This document shows positions 18,183-28,438 of a stretch of 64,000 nt of DNA, in pieces. Position 1 is the stretch's first letter, and each line of letters begins with the position of its first letter. The DNA lies in contig JASLWR010000001.1 of the NCBI GenBank assembly GCA_030740765.1, positions 42,961 to 106,960 on the forward strand. Reading direction: 5' to 3'. The position numbers and the translations under genes were made by a program. Below the pieces are notes generated by a model. The model saw only the letters and a program-made list of their open reading frames with translations. It made no database searches and was not told the DNA's origin. Origin of the DNA: Thermoplasmatota archaeon. GTDB lineage: Archaea; Thermoplasmatota; Penumbrarchaeia; JASLWR01.

Positions 18183-20696
18183 ATGATAAAAATAAACGAT
18201 TACCGCGGGAATGAAAAGTTTGACGAATCCAGTATCCATTACGGTCACGAATATGATGATGAGGACGATCCTTTCATAGAGTATGATGAAGACGAGGAAG
18301 ATAGCGATGATGAACCGGAATATGATGACGACCCCTTTGGGGGACTCGATGACGAGGAAGAAGAGGAGGGGGGCGATGACGAAGGATCAGGGGACGAACC
18401 GGAAGATGACGACGATCCTTTCGGGGGATTCGATGATGATGGGGACGAAGAAGAAGAGAAAAAAGAAGAAGAAGAGGAGGAGGAAGAAGATTCGGTAGAT
18501 TATGACGACGATCCCTTCGGGGGATCCGATGATGATGGGGACGAAGAAGAAGATGAGGACGTGGGAAAGGACGAAGCAGACGAAGAAGAGGACAACGAGG
18601 AGGAGAAAGAAGAGGAAGAGTATGACGACGACCCCTTTGGTGAGCTTGCCGATGGGGGAGAGGAAGATGAGGAAGTGGAGGAAAAGGAGGAGGAGGGGGG
18701 AGAGGAAGAGGAAGAAGAAAAAGAAGAAGAGGAATATCTACCGCCACCTCCGGATGATGAGGAAGAAGAGGAGGCTGAAGACTCCGTGGATTATGACAAA
18801 GAAGAAGGTGAGGAGGAAGGAGAGGAAGAAGATTCGGTAGATTATGACGATGAAGAAGGTGAGGAGGAAGGAGAGGAAGAAGATTCTGTGAATTATGACG
18901 ATGAAGAAGGTGAGGAGGAAGGAGAGGAAGAAGATTCTGTGGATTATGATGACGAAGAGGGAGAGGAAGAAGACTCGGTGGATTATGATGATGATGAAGA
19001 GGAAAAAGATGTCGAAGAAACCGAGATCGAAGGGCCCGAAGCGGACAAGATATATCTGGGAAGAGTTGGAAATAGAAGCGTCCAGCTTCCCGTTGCTACA
19101 TTGAAGAAACATTTGGTTGCCCTAGGCGCTTCCGGTTCCGGAAAGACCGTATTCGGAAAATGTATACTGGAAGAGGCCACGAGAAACGGTATTCCATCAA
19201 TAATAATGGATCCCCAGGGCGACCTGGCCTCCCTGATATTGATATCCAGCGAGGAAGAATGCGAAAAGCACAACATTCCTCTGGAGATACTGGAGCAGTA
19301 CAGGGAAAAGGCCGAAGTGAGGATATTCACACCGGCATCTTCGAGAGGAATTCCATTGTGCATCAATCCCCTAAAGACACTTCCGGCGGATTTTTCACCC
19401 GAGGACGCCATAAAAGCCCTGGACACCATCTCCAACTCCATTGCATCCCTCCTGGGCTACAAGACGGATTCGGATTCCGGGAAAGCCGCAGCGTCCTACC
19501 TCTACCACATCCTTGAAACAGCATGGGGGAGCGGCTTCGAGGTTGAGGACTTCCGCACCCTGGCCAATATAGTGGATAAACCGGAAACCATGGATATCGA
19601 GGATTCCTCGGACATCATAAAGTCGAAGGAACGGGAGAGGCTCGCGCGAAAGCTGAGGCATCTCACAATGGGGATCGAGAAACTTCTTTTCAGCTTTGGA
19701 TTCCCTCTGGACATGGAGGAGCTGCTGACTCCCGTGGAAGAGGGAAAGACCACCGTTAATATCATCTATCTCAATACTCTCTCGTCGGAAGCGCACAAGC
19801 AGTTCTTCATAGCCGTTGTGGGAAACGAGCTGTACAGCTGGATGCTCACGCACCCGTCGAAAGAGGTGCAGGTACTGTTCTACATAGACGAGGTGGCACC
19901 TTACCTGCCCCCCCATCCCTTCAATCCCCCGGCCAAGGGCATCCTGAAACTACTTTTCAAGCAGGCCCGGAAATACGGCGTTTCATGCATGATGTGCACA
20001 CAGAACGCAGCGGATGTGGACTACAAGGCCATGGCCCAGGCCAATACCTGGGCATTGGGAAGGATGATGACGCCCCAGGACCTGAAGAAGGTTGCCGGAA
20101 TGCTGAAATCCATATCGTCAGGCGAGGCTGAGAGCATTCTGAACAGACTGCCCACACTGAAGGCCGGCGAGTTCATACTGGTATGCCCTGACGTTTTCGA
20201 TTCGGCTCAACAAATGAACGTCCGTTGGCTGGTGACCCAACATGAGACACTGGAAGCGGAGGCACTGAAAGAGACACTCCCTGATAATATTCTGGAATAC
20301 TTCGAGAAGAAGTCTAAGAGCATGGCCGCAATAAAGAGAAAGGAGAAGCCTGCACCGGTGGAGGAGAAGGTAGAGGAAAAAGTGGAAGTGTCGAAGGAGA
20401 CAATCGAGCCTCCGAAACAGCGCTGTGCGAAATGCAAGAAACCCTTGAAACCGGGGGCTACCTTCTGTACGAAATGCGGGACCTCGGTGGCCGGTAAGAA
20501 GAAGGAAAAGGCTCAGGTATGCACCAAATGTAAAAAGAAATTGAGACCGGGGGCACTGTTCTGCAATAAATGCGGAACGAAGGTGGGTGCTCCCGAGAAA
20601 AAGCCGCAAAAACCGAAAAGGACCTTCTGCAACAAATGCGGTAATACGTTGAAGCCCGGGGCAAAGTTCTGTACAAAATGCGGGAAGAAGTTTTGA
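18183..20696 (+). CDS. HerA/VirB4-like ATPase with very acidic repetitive N-terminus and three C-terminal zinc ribbons
   Basis: 'LGRVGNRSVQLPVATLKKHLVALGASGSGKTVFGKCILEEA', 'SIIMDPQGDLASL', 'VLFYIDEVAPYLPP'; about 280 aa D/E-rich N-terminus; three 'CAKCKKPLKPGATFCTKCG'-type ribbons. Confidence 0.85.
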   Translation: MIKINDYRGNEKFDESSIHYGHEYDDEDDPFIEYDEDEEDSDDEPEYDDDPFGGLDDEEEEEGGDDEGSGDEPEDDDDPFGGFDDDGDEEEEKKEEEEEEEEDSVDYDDDPFGGSDDDGDEEEDEDVGKDEADEEEDNEEEKEEEEYDDDPFGELADGGEEDEEVEEKEEEGGEEEEEEKEEEEYLPPPPDDEEEEEAEDSVDYDKEEGEEEGEEEDSVDYDDEEGEEEGEEEDSVNYDDEEGEEEGEEEDSVDYDDEEGEEEDSVDYDDDEEEKDVEETEIEGPEADKIYLGRVGNRSVQLPVATLKKHLVALGASGSGKTVFGKCILEEATRNGIPSIIMDPQGDLASLILISSEEECEKHNIPLEILEQYREKAEVRIFTPASSRGIPLCINPLKTLPADFSPEDAIKALDTISNSIASLLGYKTDSDSGKAAASYLYHILETAWGSGFEVEDFRTLANIVDKPETMDIEDSSDIIKSKERERLARKLRHLTMGIEKLLFSFGFPLDMEELLTPVEEGKTTVNIIYLNTLSSEAHKQFFIAVVGNELYSWMLTHPSKEVQVLFYIDEVAPYLPPHPFNPPAKGILKLLFKQARKYGVSCMMCTQNAADVDYKAMAQANTWALGRMMTPQDLKKVAGMLKSISSGEAESILNRLPTLKAGEFILVCPDVFDSAQQMNVRWLVTQHETLEAEALKETLPDNILEYFEKKSKSMAAIKRKEKPAPVEEKVEEKVEVSKETIEPPKQRCAKCKKPLKPGATFCTKCGTSVAGKKKEKAQVCTKCKKKLRPGALFCNKCGTKVGAPEKKPQKPKRTFCNKCGNTLKPGAKFCTKCGKKF
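18778..19000 (+). repeat. In-frame tandem repeat encoding EEDSVDYDDEEGEEEGE
   Basis: Five units, about 51 bp each (last two shortened), of 'gaagattcggtagattatgacgatgaagaaggtgaggaggaaggagag'. Confidence 0.85.
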
Positions 20697-20886
20697 AAAC
20701 GCCTGTGTAGTATGGATGCACGATATGGCAGCCAGGCAGAAAATAAAGAGTCGGCCTGATTATTGAGTAGGGTCACGTCTCTTGTAAAAATGAGATGTAC
20801 TGGCTCATCTTGACAAGTATGGTGAGCGAGTATGGGTCGCCTTTATATGAGAAGCGCAAGTAAATCTCATCAATTCTAAAAGATTC

Positions 20887-21636
20887 TCAAGTGAATTCTT
20901 CGTATTTTCTAGCAATATTTTTTTCAATATTCATAATAAACCGCTGTACTTCTTCATTTTTAGGTAATTTCGAATGATATAAATATATCGGCATTAACTT
21001 ATCAGATGAAACTGCCTCTCCTTTCACATTTAGTGTAAATGAAATGTCATCCTTGACATCTAAAGATATTCTTAATTCATACATTGATTTCACTACCTTC
21101 TTATTTATACACCATTCACATTGAGATATCCCCATTTGATCAATCATTTTGGATATTATTACCAATATTTTTTCTCGTTTTTTATCGGTGTGATCCTTTG
21201 TCTGGCAAACCAATATCCTTCGAAAATCCCGATAATGAATTACTTGAACGTAAGATATTGAGATAAATAATATTGAAAAAAACACGCTTACTCCAAGTAC
21301 CTCCATAGTTGGTTTAAATATGTAAGGTATACTAATAACAGAAAATATTATGACCGTTAAAAAAAGGAATCCAATTTTTCTAAATTGAATATTCCTTTTC
21401 TTTAATTTACTTCCATCGCGATTAATTAAATAAGATGATAGTATCAGAATAGACATCAAGTACCCAATATTCATGGCCAATGATAAATATTCGAAATGTT
21501 TCCCAAAACTACCTATGTAAAATATTATTGGATATATTACTCCAGAGAATAATGATAAAATTAATGTTAATTGGATTGGGGGATTATGCCATTTATGTTC
21601 ATTCAATCCTTCATCCTTATTTCCCATACATAACAA
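20887..21636 (-). CDS. Multi-TM membrane protein of unknown function
   Basis: Four or more hydrophobic helices plus soluble C-terminal domain. Confidence 0.6.
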   Translation of the reverse strand: MLCMGNKDEGLNEHKWHNPPIQLTLILSLFSGVIYPIIFYIGSFGKHFEYLSLAMNIGYLMSILILSSYLINRDGSKLKKRNIQFRKIGFLFLTVIIFSVISIPYIFKPTMEVLGVSVFFSILFISISYVQVIHYRDFRRILVCQTKDHTDKKREKILVIISKMIDQMGISQCEWCINKKVVKSMYELRISLDVKDDISFTLNVKGEAVSSDKLMPIYLYHSKLPKNEEVQRFIMNIEKNIARKYEEFT

Positions 21637-21813
21637 CCGTTTTATCTCTTTTCATACGCTTTTTATTACAATATAAGAATGAAACTAATTTTTACTTTTC
21701 CTAATACTACTATAGATTTATCATCTATAAACTTTCTTAATGTTGAATTGTGATATTTCGCAAAACAACGATTCTTCGAAAATCCGGAAAGGATAAAAAA
21801 ATAATGGACCTGC

Positions 21814-22212
21814 CTAAAGCAGACCCATTACCTTGCCAGCCAGTTCCTGTCCGTTTTTGACGGTGAGCTTTCCACCATCATTGTGGACGTAACTGTTGAC
21901 CTTGAATTTATCCTTTCTACCTTTCACTCCACCCAGTTTCGTGCTGGCTTTCACCACTCCGCCTTCCGATTTCGTCTTTATTTTCATTTCGCCGTTGCCC
22001 GTGGTCACGGAGAAAGAGTATTTTTCCGGTTTATGCTTAATTTGACCGGACTTCTTGCTCAGTCTCGGTCCGCCAGGGGTCTTTTTCAACCCGCCGACCG
22101 GATATCCCTGCTGCTGGTAGATCCTTGACATTTCTTCAACAAGGAAATCATCCATCTTGTGTGCCGTTGCGGCAGCTTTCATTCCTTTTTTTATTTTTCC
22201 GAAAAAACCCAT
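21814..22212 (-). CDS. Conserved hypothetical protein
   Basis: 'MGFFGKIKKGMKAAATAHKMDDFLVEEM...'; basic, compact. Confidence 0.55.
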   Translation of the reverse strand: MGFFGKIKKGMKAAATAHKMDDFLVEEMSRIYQQQGYPVGGLKKTPGGPRLSKKSGQIKHKPEKYSFSVTTGNGEMKIKTKSEGGVVKASTKLGGVKGRKDKFKVNSYVHNDGGKLTVKNGQELAGKVMGLL

Positions 22213-22282
22213 AATAACACCGTTCTCCACATCCGAATGATGCTATAATAATATTACTTCGCCATTACCGGGCAGGATGAAA

Positions 22283-23032
22283 TTATCGTTTTTGCACCTT
22301 TCCGTAATGATTTTCACCTGAACGAAACGTTCCATCCACGACCAGATCGCTCATTTCCAGTAGTGTTCGAAATTCATCATCCGTGAAAAGATGATAGTAT
22401 CTCGGCCATTCATTCACTCCGCTTTTCCAAGGTATAAAAACGTCCCCGCGCTCGAAAAGAAGGTGCTTCTCCCATATATCCAACAGTTCCCGGAATTTCT
22501 CCAGGTCCCGATCCCATACCGTTAAAAGAGCCCACGCCCCGGGCCGAAGTACCCGTGAGAGTTCGTTAAGGGAAGCCAATCTTTCGTCGTTGGTGCCAAG
22601 ATGATGCAGCGAAGCAATATATAACCCTCCATCGAACTCATCATCATTGAAAGGAAGTTCGGTCATGTCACCGTGTATGAAATCGCAAAGGTGGCCCACC
22701 TCTTTTTCTCTGGCATTTTCAGTCGCTAGCTCCAGAAGTTCCGGCGACATATCAAGTCCGGTGACCCTAAAACCCCGTCCGGCCATGTAAACAGCGTTTC
22801 TACCGTTGCCGCAGCCAATATCGATGATATGATCCCCTTTCGAAAAAACCTTGATAAAGTCCACTGTAGCTGGCCAGGGCCGACGCCGAGTGGCATCAAA
22901 ATGGGTAGCGATATTCCCATATGTAAGCATAAGATTCTCTCGTACAAAAATGCTTTTCGTGGCGGAAGAATCCACTTCCCACAACGAAGAAAAAGGTCTT
23001 GGGCTTGCATCCCTCGCCATTTCGATTACCAC
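22283..23032 (-). CDS. SAM-dependent methyltransferase, TRM9-like (tRNA wobble-uridine methyltransferase family)
   Basis: 'IIDIGCGNGRNAVYMAGRGFRVTGLDMSPELL', 'SLNELSRVLRPGAWALLTVW', 'DVFIPWKSGVNEWPRYYHLFTDDEF'. Confidence 0.75.
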   Translation of the reverse strand: MVIEMARDASPRPFSSLWEVDSSATKSIFVRENLMLTYGNIATHFDATRRRPWPATVDFIKVFSKGDHIIDIGCGNGRNAVYMAGRGFRVTGLDMSPELLELATENAREKEVGHLCDFIHGDMTELPFNDDEFDGGLYIASLHHLGTNDERLASLNELSRVLRPGAWALLTVWDRDLEKFRELLDIWEKHLLFERGDVFIPWKSGVNEWPRYYHLFTDDEFRTLLEMSDLVVDGTFRSGENHYGKVQKR

Positions 23033-23075
23033 GCTGTAAACCCAATGAGAGTGCCTGCGGTGGCTTTAAAAAAAA

Positions 23076-23546
23076 TTATCCGCGATAATACTTCTCTATT
23101 TGTTTTCGAAGATCCGGATCGGTGGTCTTTTCCAGTGCTTTCTTGAAGGTATCCTGGGCTTCGCCAAACTGGCCGTTGTTCATCAAGTGGGTTCCAAGAT
23201 TGATGTAGGCAAAAATGTACATCTTTTTGCAATTTACCGCCTTGGTATACGCTTCAATGGCCTTCTCACCCTCATTGTTTTTGGAATAGAGGTCCCCCAG
23301 CGCCGTCATGGCTTCGGCAAATTCCGGTTGATTTTCAAAGGCCAGGGTGTATTCCGTCACAGCGGCGTTCGGTCTATCGGTCTGACCGAGAAGATCACCG
23401 TATCGAAGATGCGCTTCACCGAAGCTCGGGCATATCTTCGTCGCGGCGAGATAGTTCTTTTCGGCCTCGAACATATTACCCTTGTCCTGGTAGGCCAGCC
23501 CGTCATCCATCAGTTGTTTTGCCTTCTTCTTGTCCATGAACTTCAT
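23076..23546 (-). CDS. TPR-repeat protein
   Basis: Several TPR units, e.g. 'FAEAMTALGDLYSKNNEGEKAIEAYTKAVNC'. Confidence 0.8.
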   Translation of the reverse strand: MKFMDKKKAKQLMDDGLAYQDKGNMFEAEKNYLAATKICPSFGEAHLRYGDLLGQTDRPNAAVTEYTLAFENQPEFAEAMTALGDLYSKNNEGEKAIEAYTKAVNCKKMYIFAYINLGTHLMNNGQFGEAQDTFKKALEKTTDPDLRKQIEKYYRG

Positions 23547-23716
23547 CGTCACCACCTCTCGGATACCTGAATCCGACCCACACTGGCTCCCGCATCCTAC
23601 GGTCAAGCCTATTCAAGATTGACCAAAATGTCCAATCTTCAAAAGTGAGATTATGCTACACATTGAACTTATGATATAATTAATATTCCACTGAATTTTC
23701 CAAAGGGCTCCGTTTC

Positions 23717-24934
23717 CTAGTCGGCCATTGGAACATAACCTTTCAGAGTTTCATTCATACCGTAGAAAACCCGGACCCAGTATTTCGCTCTCATCTCCGG
23801 GTCGTATTCCACCCAGTGAAGTCTCCACTGCTCATGCAAGGTGAACAGGTCATAGAACAAACGGGCAGCCTCCATTGGATCTCGTCCGAGACGGTAGGCA
23901 TTATCACACACCGCCTTTATCTCGGTCCACCGCACCTTTGTGGAATCATCGAGGAACTGGCGAAAGTTCTCTGGCAGCATACCGGCTTCCAGCGGCTCAG
24001 TCTCGAACATCTCTCCCGCGTCGAAGGAGTCGTGAAATTCTTTTAAAGGTGTAGGCAGATAGTCATGGAACATTTTCAACCAACCTTCGCTTCCATCCGG
24101 TATATGCATGTCGCATATCTGTGCAAGTTCGGTCACCTTTTCCCGGTTTCTCCGTATTTCAATCCTCTCCGCGAGGGTCAGTCCCTTGCATGGAATGGAA
24201 TAACCTATGGCCACGTTCTTCGCACACCAGTCGGAGCCCATTCGTTTGATGTATTTTTCCATTATGTGTTTCTGGTGACTGGAGAATGCCAATCTCACGT
24301 CCCGCATGAACAGCGGGTCGGCCCAGAGATCCAGGTCCAGAACCATCATGGGGGAATCAAGCCGTATGTCCTTCGGCCTCAGATGTCCTTCGTATATCTC
24401 GAAGACCTTCTGGTACAGGAATTCCATCAATTTACCCACCGCATCCTGCATCAGGTTATGATCTCTGGGAACGTCGGGGTTCCGCTGGTGGGTGGTCTCG
24501 GTGCATATGCCGCACCCCTTGATAAGCTCGAAGGCCGGCGTCCCCTCCCTGATCTTGCTTGCATAATGATATCCCTGGCCCGTCATTAGTTTCAGATACT
24601 CTATGCCGTAACCGTCCAGTATCTTCTCCATGGCATCACAAAATCCCTCCATTCTCCCGAAGACACCTTTCTCGTCCCTGAAGACCTCGGAGTAATCGAA
24701 AGGATTGTAATATTCGAGGTCAAGCACGATAAGGTAACAACCTTTCTGCCAGACGCTGGTGAAACCGTCCAGATTGTGGTCGAGGAGCCAGTCCAACCGG
24801 GGAGGTCGGACGGATTTGAACGATTGAAAATGATTCTGCTCGAGATATTTTCCGAATCCCACGAGGTATACGGAATCTTCGGTATATTCAAGCATTCTGT
24901 CCTTGAAAGCATCGTCACAATAGTATTCATTCAT
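23717..24934 (-). CDS. Candidate divergent archaeo-eukaryotic primase (AEP) superfamily protein
   Basis: Motif I 'YLIVLDLEYYNP', motif II 'KLMTGQGYHYASK', motif III 'MVLDLDLWADPLFMRDVRLAFSSHQK' in correct order and spacing. Confidence 0.6.
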   Translation of the reverse strand: MNEYYCDDAFKDRMLEYTEDSVYLVGFGKYLEQNHFQSFKSVRPPRLDWLLDHNLDGFTSVWQKGCYLIVLDLEYYNPFDYSEVFRDEKGVFGRMEGFCDAMEKILDGYGIEYLKLMTGQGYHYASKIREGTPAFELIKGCGICTETTHQRNPDVPRDHNLMQDAVGKLMEFLYQKVFEIYEGHLRPKDIRLDSPMMVLDLDLWADPLFMRDVRLAFSSHQKHIMEKYIKRMGSDWCAKNVAIGYSIPCKGLTLAERIEIRRNREKVTELAQICDMHIPDGSEGWLKMFHDYLPTPLKEFHDSFDAGEMFETEPLEAGMLPENFRQFLDDSTKVRWTEIKAVCDNAYRLGRDPMEAARLFYDLFTLHEQWRLHWVEYDPEMRAKYWVRVFYGMNETLKGYVPMAD

Positions 24935-25631
24935 TTGGATTTCTCCCGTATTTTCGTCCGTATGGGTGCATTAATATTTATTATTATTATTGTAATATTT
25001 GCGTCATGTTGAAAAAGCGATATCATTTCCGGAACTTAGAAATGCATTTTGAGATATTCACTACGGGATTTATATGTAGAAAAGTTACAAATGGGATCAG
25101 TCGATATAAAGTGTGAAATGATAGATATGTTTTATAGAACACCGTTTTGCGTTTCACAAGAATAATAATTATAATTTATTAAAGGTCGATTTTAGAACAG
25201 AACTGACAATAAAGTGACATCCTCAACAAAAGTGAACGCAGGACCTGGGTTTTATTCAGTAGCCGAGCGGGGTAATCTCGCCAGAGTACCGCACTGCTGT
25301 GAATAATGCTTTCGATAGCATTGGCTGCCTTGGGTGGCCGGCCTAACATGGTTTCGCGCAGAAAGCGCAGGGGGGAGGAAGGGCGATAACGCGGTCGAAT
25401 TCGGAGGTTCACTTCTACAAAATCATGTGTTGTTCGTGAAACAGTCGAATAACTCTCCTTATCCGAACATTTTATTCGTGAATGGGAGTTATACGAAAGT
25501 CATGGTGTGCTGGATGACGAGTAAACCAATAATATTGATCTTTTTCAAGTCGTATACCAATATGAAGATAGATTTATATAGAAATAAATATTGTATAATA
25601 TTGAAGTCGGTACTCAAAGGAGGCAATGATT

Positions 25632-26242
25632 TGAAAAGGATTATGATACCCACCATAATACTCATTTTCATATGCGTTCGAACTGCTCCAACAGCAGATT
25701 GTATCTCTACAAATGCTGAACAGATTGACACGGAGATTACTCTAAGATGGCACTCAGAATCAACCATATTTCTGGTAGATTCAGAAGTAAATAACTCTTT
25801 TGATTTTTCAGGTTCAGTCGTAGTAGAGGCAATAGACCCGCGAGAGTATAGGATTAACATCTATTCAAGAGTATCCAATCCAGGTAACCAGTCTAGGAAA
25901 GTCTACTCAACAATATCACCAGATGAAATAATCGGTTCGGGTACAAACAATTACCGTTTTCAAACAACCGTTTTTATTCACAATCAAACAGAAAATGCCG
26001 AGTACTTCGTGATAGCAGGAGGAGAATGGGTTTATACTCTTGGATTGCAAACTCCAGAACAAATACCAGAAGTTGGATTATTGCTACAGACAGATGGATA
26101 TGGCAGCGAATTGGACTTGCCACATTCTGATAATAATACTTCAACCAGTGAGACAGCAGGTATGGATTTCAATTTAGTTTGTATAGCAATTGGATTTATT
26201 GTGGCTTTATCATACATAAATAAACGTAAAACCAGTCCCTAA
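25632..26242 (+). CDS. Secreted/membrane-anchored protein of unknown function
   Basis: TTG start 'MKRIMIPTIILIFICVRTAPTADC' signal-like; C-terminal TM 'FNLVCIAIGFIVALSYINKRKTSP'; SD AAAGGAGG upstream. Confidence 0.65.
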
Positions 26243-26357
26243 TTAATGCTGAAAGTCTGAAACATTAGCAACATCTTCACTCCAATATCTTTCCCCTTTC
26301 CCCTACTTTTACATTTCACTACATAGCTCAATTGCCATACATGAAAAAGTCTCTCCG

Positions 26358-27632
26358 TTATTGTGGGATAATTTTTTCTTCATTGTCGGTTGTAAAATAA
26401 GTTGATGAATGAGATCCACTCCTGTATGGACACTGGAACCATAATTTTCCATCGTGATCTTCTTGAACATTTGTCTTTCCAGCAAAATCAGAGAGATTAG
26501 GACAATAAGTCGTTCCATCTTTTTCTTTTAAACAGTCGATAATATTATCCATACAATCCCTTGATTCCGCATTACAGACTTCAGCCCTAAATTCATTGTC
26601 TATCTCACTACATAACTCAATTGCCATACATGAATAAGCATCTTCATTAAGTGTCTTACTTTGATCACCGATAGTCCAATTTGGTGCTATTAAATGAAAT
26701 CTTAGTCCGATTGTGGATGTTTTATTTTCTTTGCATATATAATCATTATCATCCGTATCTAGTACAAGATCCGCACTGACACTAAACTGACCAGTAGGAC
26801 CTACCTCAGATTTGGTAGGATCATTAAAAGGAATTATTATAGTACCAGATGAAATATTTGAGAAATTAAAATCCAATCCTAACGTGGCTGCTTCTAATCT
26901 CACTTTTCGAAGAAATGCTCTTCTTTGTACTTGTATTAATGGATCACTTACACTAGACTCGTAGTCAGGTTCTTCTTGGTTACACTTTACTTTTTCTATC
27001 GAGACATTTCCACAACAGTGAGCATGAAGTTGTAGGGTCCCAGCACATCCAGTTTGTTTTACAAAACTACCTATGATTGGTTCAACATAATCAGCATTTA
27101 TCCACCACTTTCCCTGAGCAAAAAGGGTATATTTTGTTATTTTTTCCCCATTAGATAGATGAGTTGGGATACAGTATGCTTCATATCTCGCATATACAGG
27201 ACATTTAGTATCATTTCCATAGGGATCGTGAAAATTGTCTGTACACGGATCTCCTGTTTGATCTCTTGCATATGTTGTCTTGTATACTTGTTTTCCCGAA
27301 TCCCCATAACTTCTTCCCAATATTATTTCGGTATTACCAGCGGAATCCTCTCCGGTTATATAAAGATGTTCATAGACTACCCATGGTTCATCAACACCGT
27401 GATCTTTTGCGTCTTCCGATTGTCCTTGTCCGACCCATGTTGGGATTTGTATATCTGGTATTGGTCCCAGGGTTGCATCACTTTCCCAATCTCCTCCCAT
27501 GTCATCTTCCGGTTTTTTTCCACCCCATACTGATCCAGATTCATCAAATGTACTACCTGGCAATTTGCTGGTGTCAATAGTATAGGCCAAGTCTGCTTTT
27601 GTAAGATTTGCTTTTGACATATTCCAAGCCAT
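26358..27632 (-). CDS. Cys-rich hypothetical protein, last gene of the small-paralog operon
   Basis: 424 aa; SD GGTGG upstream; no obvious signal peptide. Confidence 0.7.
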   Translation of the reverse strand: MAWNMSKANLTKADLAYTIDTSKLPGSTFDESGSVWGGKKPEDDMGGDWESDATLGPIPDIQIPTWVGQGQSEDAKDHGVDEPWVVYEHLYITGEDSAGNTEIILGRSYGDSGKQVYKTTYARDQTGDPCTDNFHDPYGNDTKCPVYARYEAYCIPTHLSNGEKITKYTLFAQGKWWINADYVEPIIGSFVKQTGCAGTLQLHAHCCGNVSIEKVKCNQEEPDYESSVSDPLIQVQRRAFLRKVRLEAATLGLDFNFSNISSGTIIIPFNDPTKSEVGPTGQFSVSADLVLDTDDNDYICKENKTSTIGLRFHLIAPNWTIGDQSKTLNEDAYSCMAIELCSEIDNEFRAEVCNAESRDCMDNIIDCLKEKDGTTYCPNLSDFAGKTNVQEDHDGKLWFQCPYRSGSHSSTYFTTDNEEKIIPQ

Positions 27633-27687
27633 AGTTTATACCACCTTTTTCTTAAACTAAATGAAAAATCTGCGATTTTGAGTAATA

Positions 27688-28041
27688 TCAACACACACAA
27701 CATACGTCCCCATAAATCGTCACCTGATACCCACTAGGAACACCGCTTATCACGGAGATTTCGAACTTCACTTCGGAGTTCGCATAGATCGGCTCTTCGA
27801 GGAGATGCTCGACCTTAAAGGATTTGCCTCGCGCTCTTGCGATCACCTTGTCGTCAATGGAAACCTCTGCCTGAATCTCCCAGTTGCAATCGCTATCGAA
27901 ATAAATCGTCAGATTTTTCAACTTGCAGTAGAACGGAACGTGCTGGTGCTTCTCGGTTGTACCTGAATCCAGATAAACATGAAACGAGGTCCGTTTACCT
28001 GAATAGATCTTCTTATCGTTAACAGTAAGAGTGTCACCCAT
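27688..28041 (-). CDS. Small beta-rich protein, family 2 paralog a
   Basis: 'VNDKKIYSGKRTSFHVYLDSG..VPFYCKLKNLTIYFDSDCNWEIQAEVSIDDKVIARARG..EPIYANSEVKFE'; SD GAGGTGA. Confidence 0.8.
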   Translation of the reverse strand: MGDTLTVNDKKIYSGKRTSFHVYLDSGTTEKHQHVPFYCKLKNLTIYFDSDCNWEIQAEVSIDDKVIARARGKSFKVEHLLEEPIYANSEVKFEISVISGVPSGYQVTIYGDVCCVC

Positions 28042-28061
28042 TCATCATCACCTCGGATATC

Positions 28062-28418
28062 TCATGAAATTACTTCCCCATATACCACTGCGTTCCAACT
28101 AACGGCTGCCGCGATCTCGCTGGATTCGAAAGTGATCTTGGAATTCGGGTATATCGGTTCCGTAAGATCGTAGACCACCTTCATGTCTGCACCCCTTGCC
28201 CTGGCCACCAGCTTTCCGTCGATCCTCACCTCGATCTGGACGTTAAAGGCACAGGTGGAATCGAAATATATTGTCAGCTTTTTGAGTGTGCACTTGAAGG
28301 GAACGACCTGATATCTCGGGTTATTCGATGTAGGAGGATCTACGAGATACACGAAGAATGCCGTTCTCTTTCCTGGTTCGATTCTTTTGTCATTTACTGA
28401 GAATTCTGCTTCGGCCAT
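28062..28418 (-). CDS. Small beta-rich protein, family 2 paralog b
   Basis: 'VNDKRIEPGKRTAFFVYLVDP..VPFKCTLKKLTIYFDSTCAFNVQIEVRIDGKLVARARG..EPIYPNSKITFE'. Confidence 0.8.
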   Translation of the reverse strand: MAEAEFSVNDKRIEPGKRTAFFVYLVDPPTSNNPRYQVVPFKCTLKKLTIYFDSTCAFNVQIEVRIDGKLVARARGADMKVVYDLTEPIYPNSKITFESSEIAAAVSWNAVVYGEVIS

Positions 28419-28438
28419 TTTTTATCACCTTTCCTTTA

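Noticed and set aside
18274-19112. Long minus-strand ORFs (157 aa and 124 aa) and shifted plus-strand Lys/Met-rich ORFs over the acidic repeat
   Set aside because: They are mirror or shifted readings of GAA/GAT-rich repeat DNA within the HerA-like gene.
22726-23232. Overlapping ORFs around the methyltransferase and TPR genes
   Set aside because: Alternate frames of confidently assigned genes.
25179-25412. Minus-strand 77 aa ORF in an AT-rich gap, possibly a transposase remnant
   Set aside because: I could not match it to a transposase family or find terminal inverted repeats.
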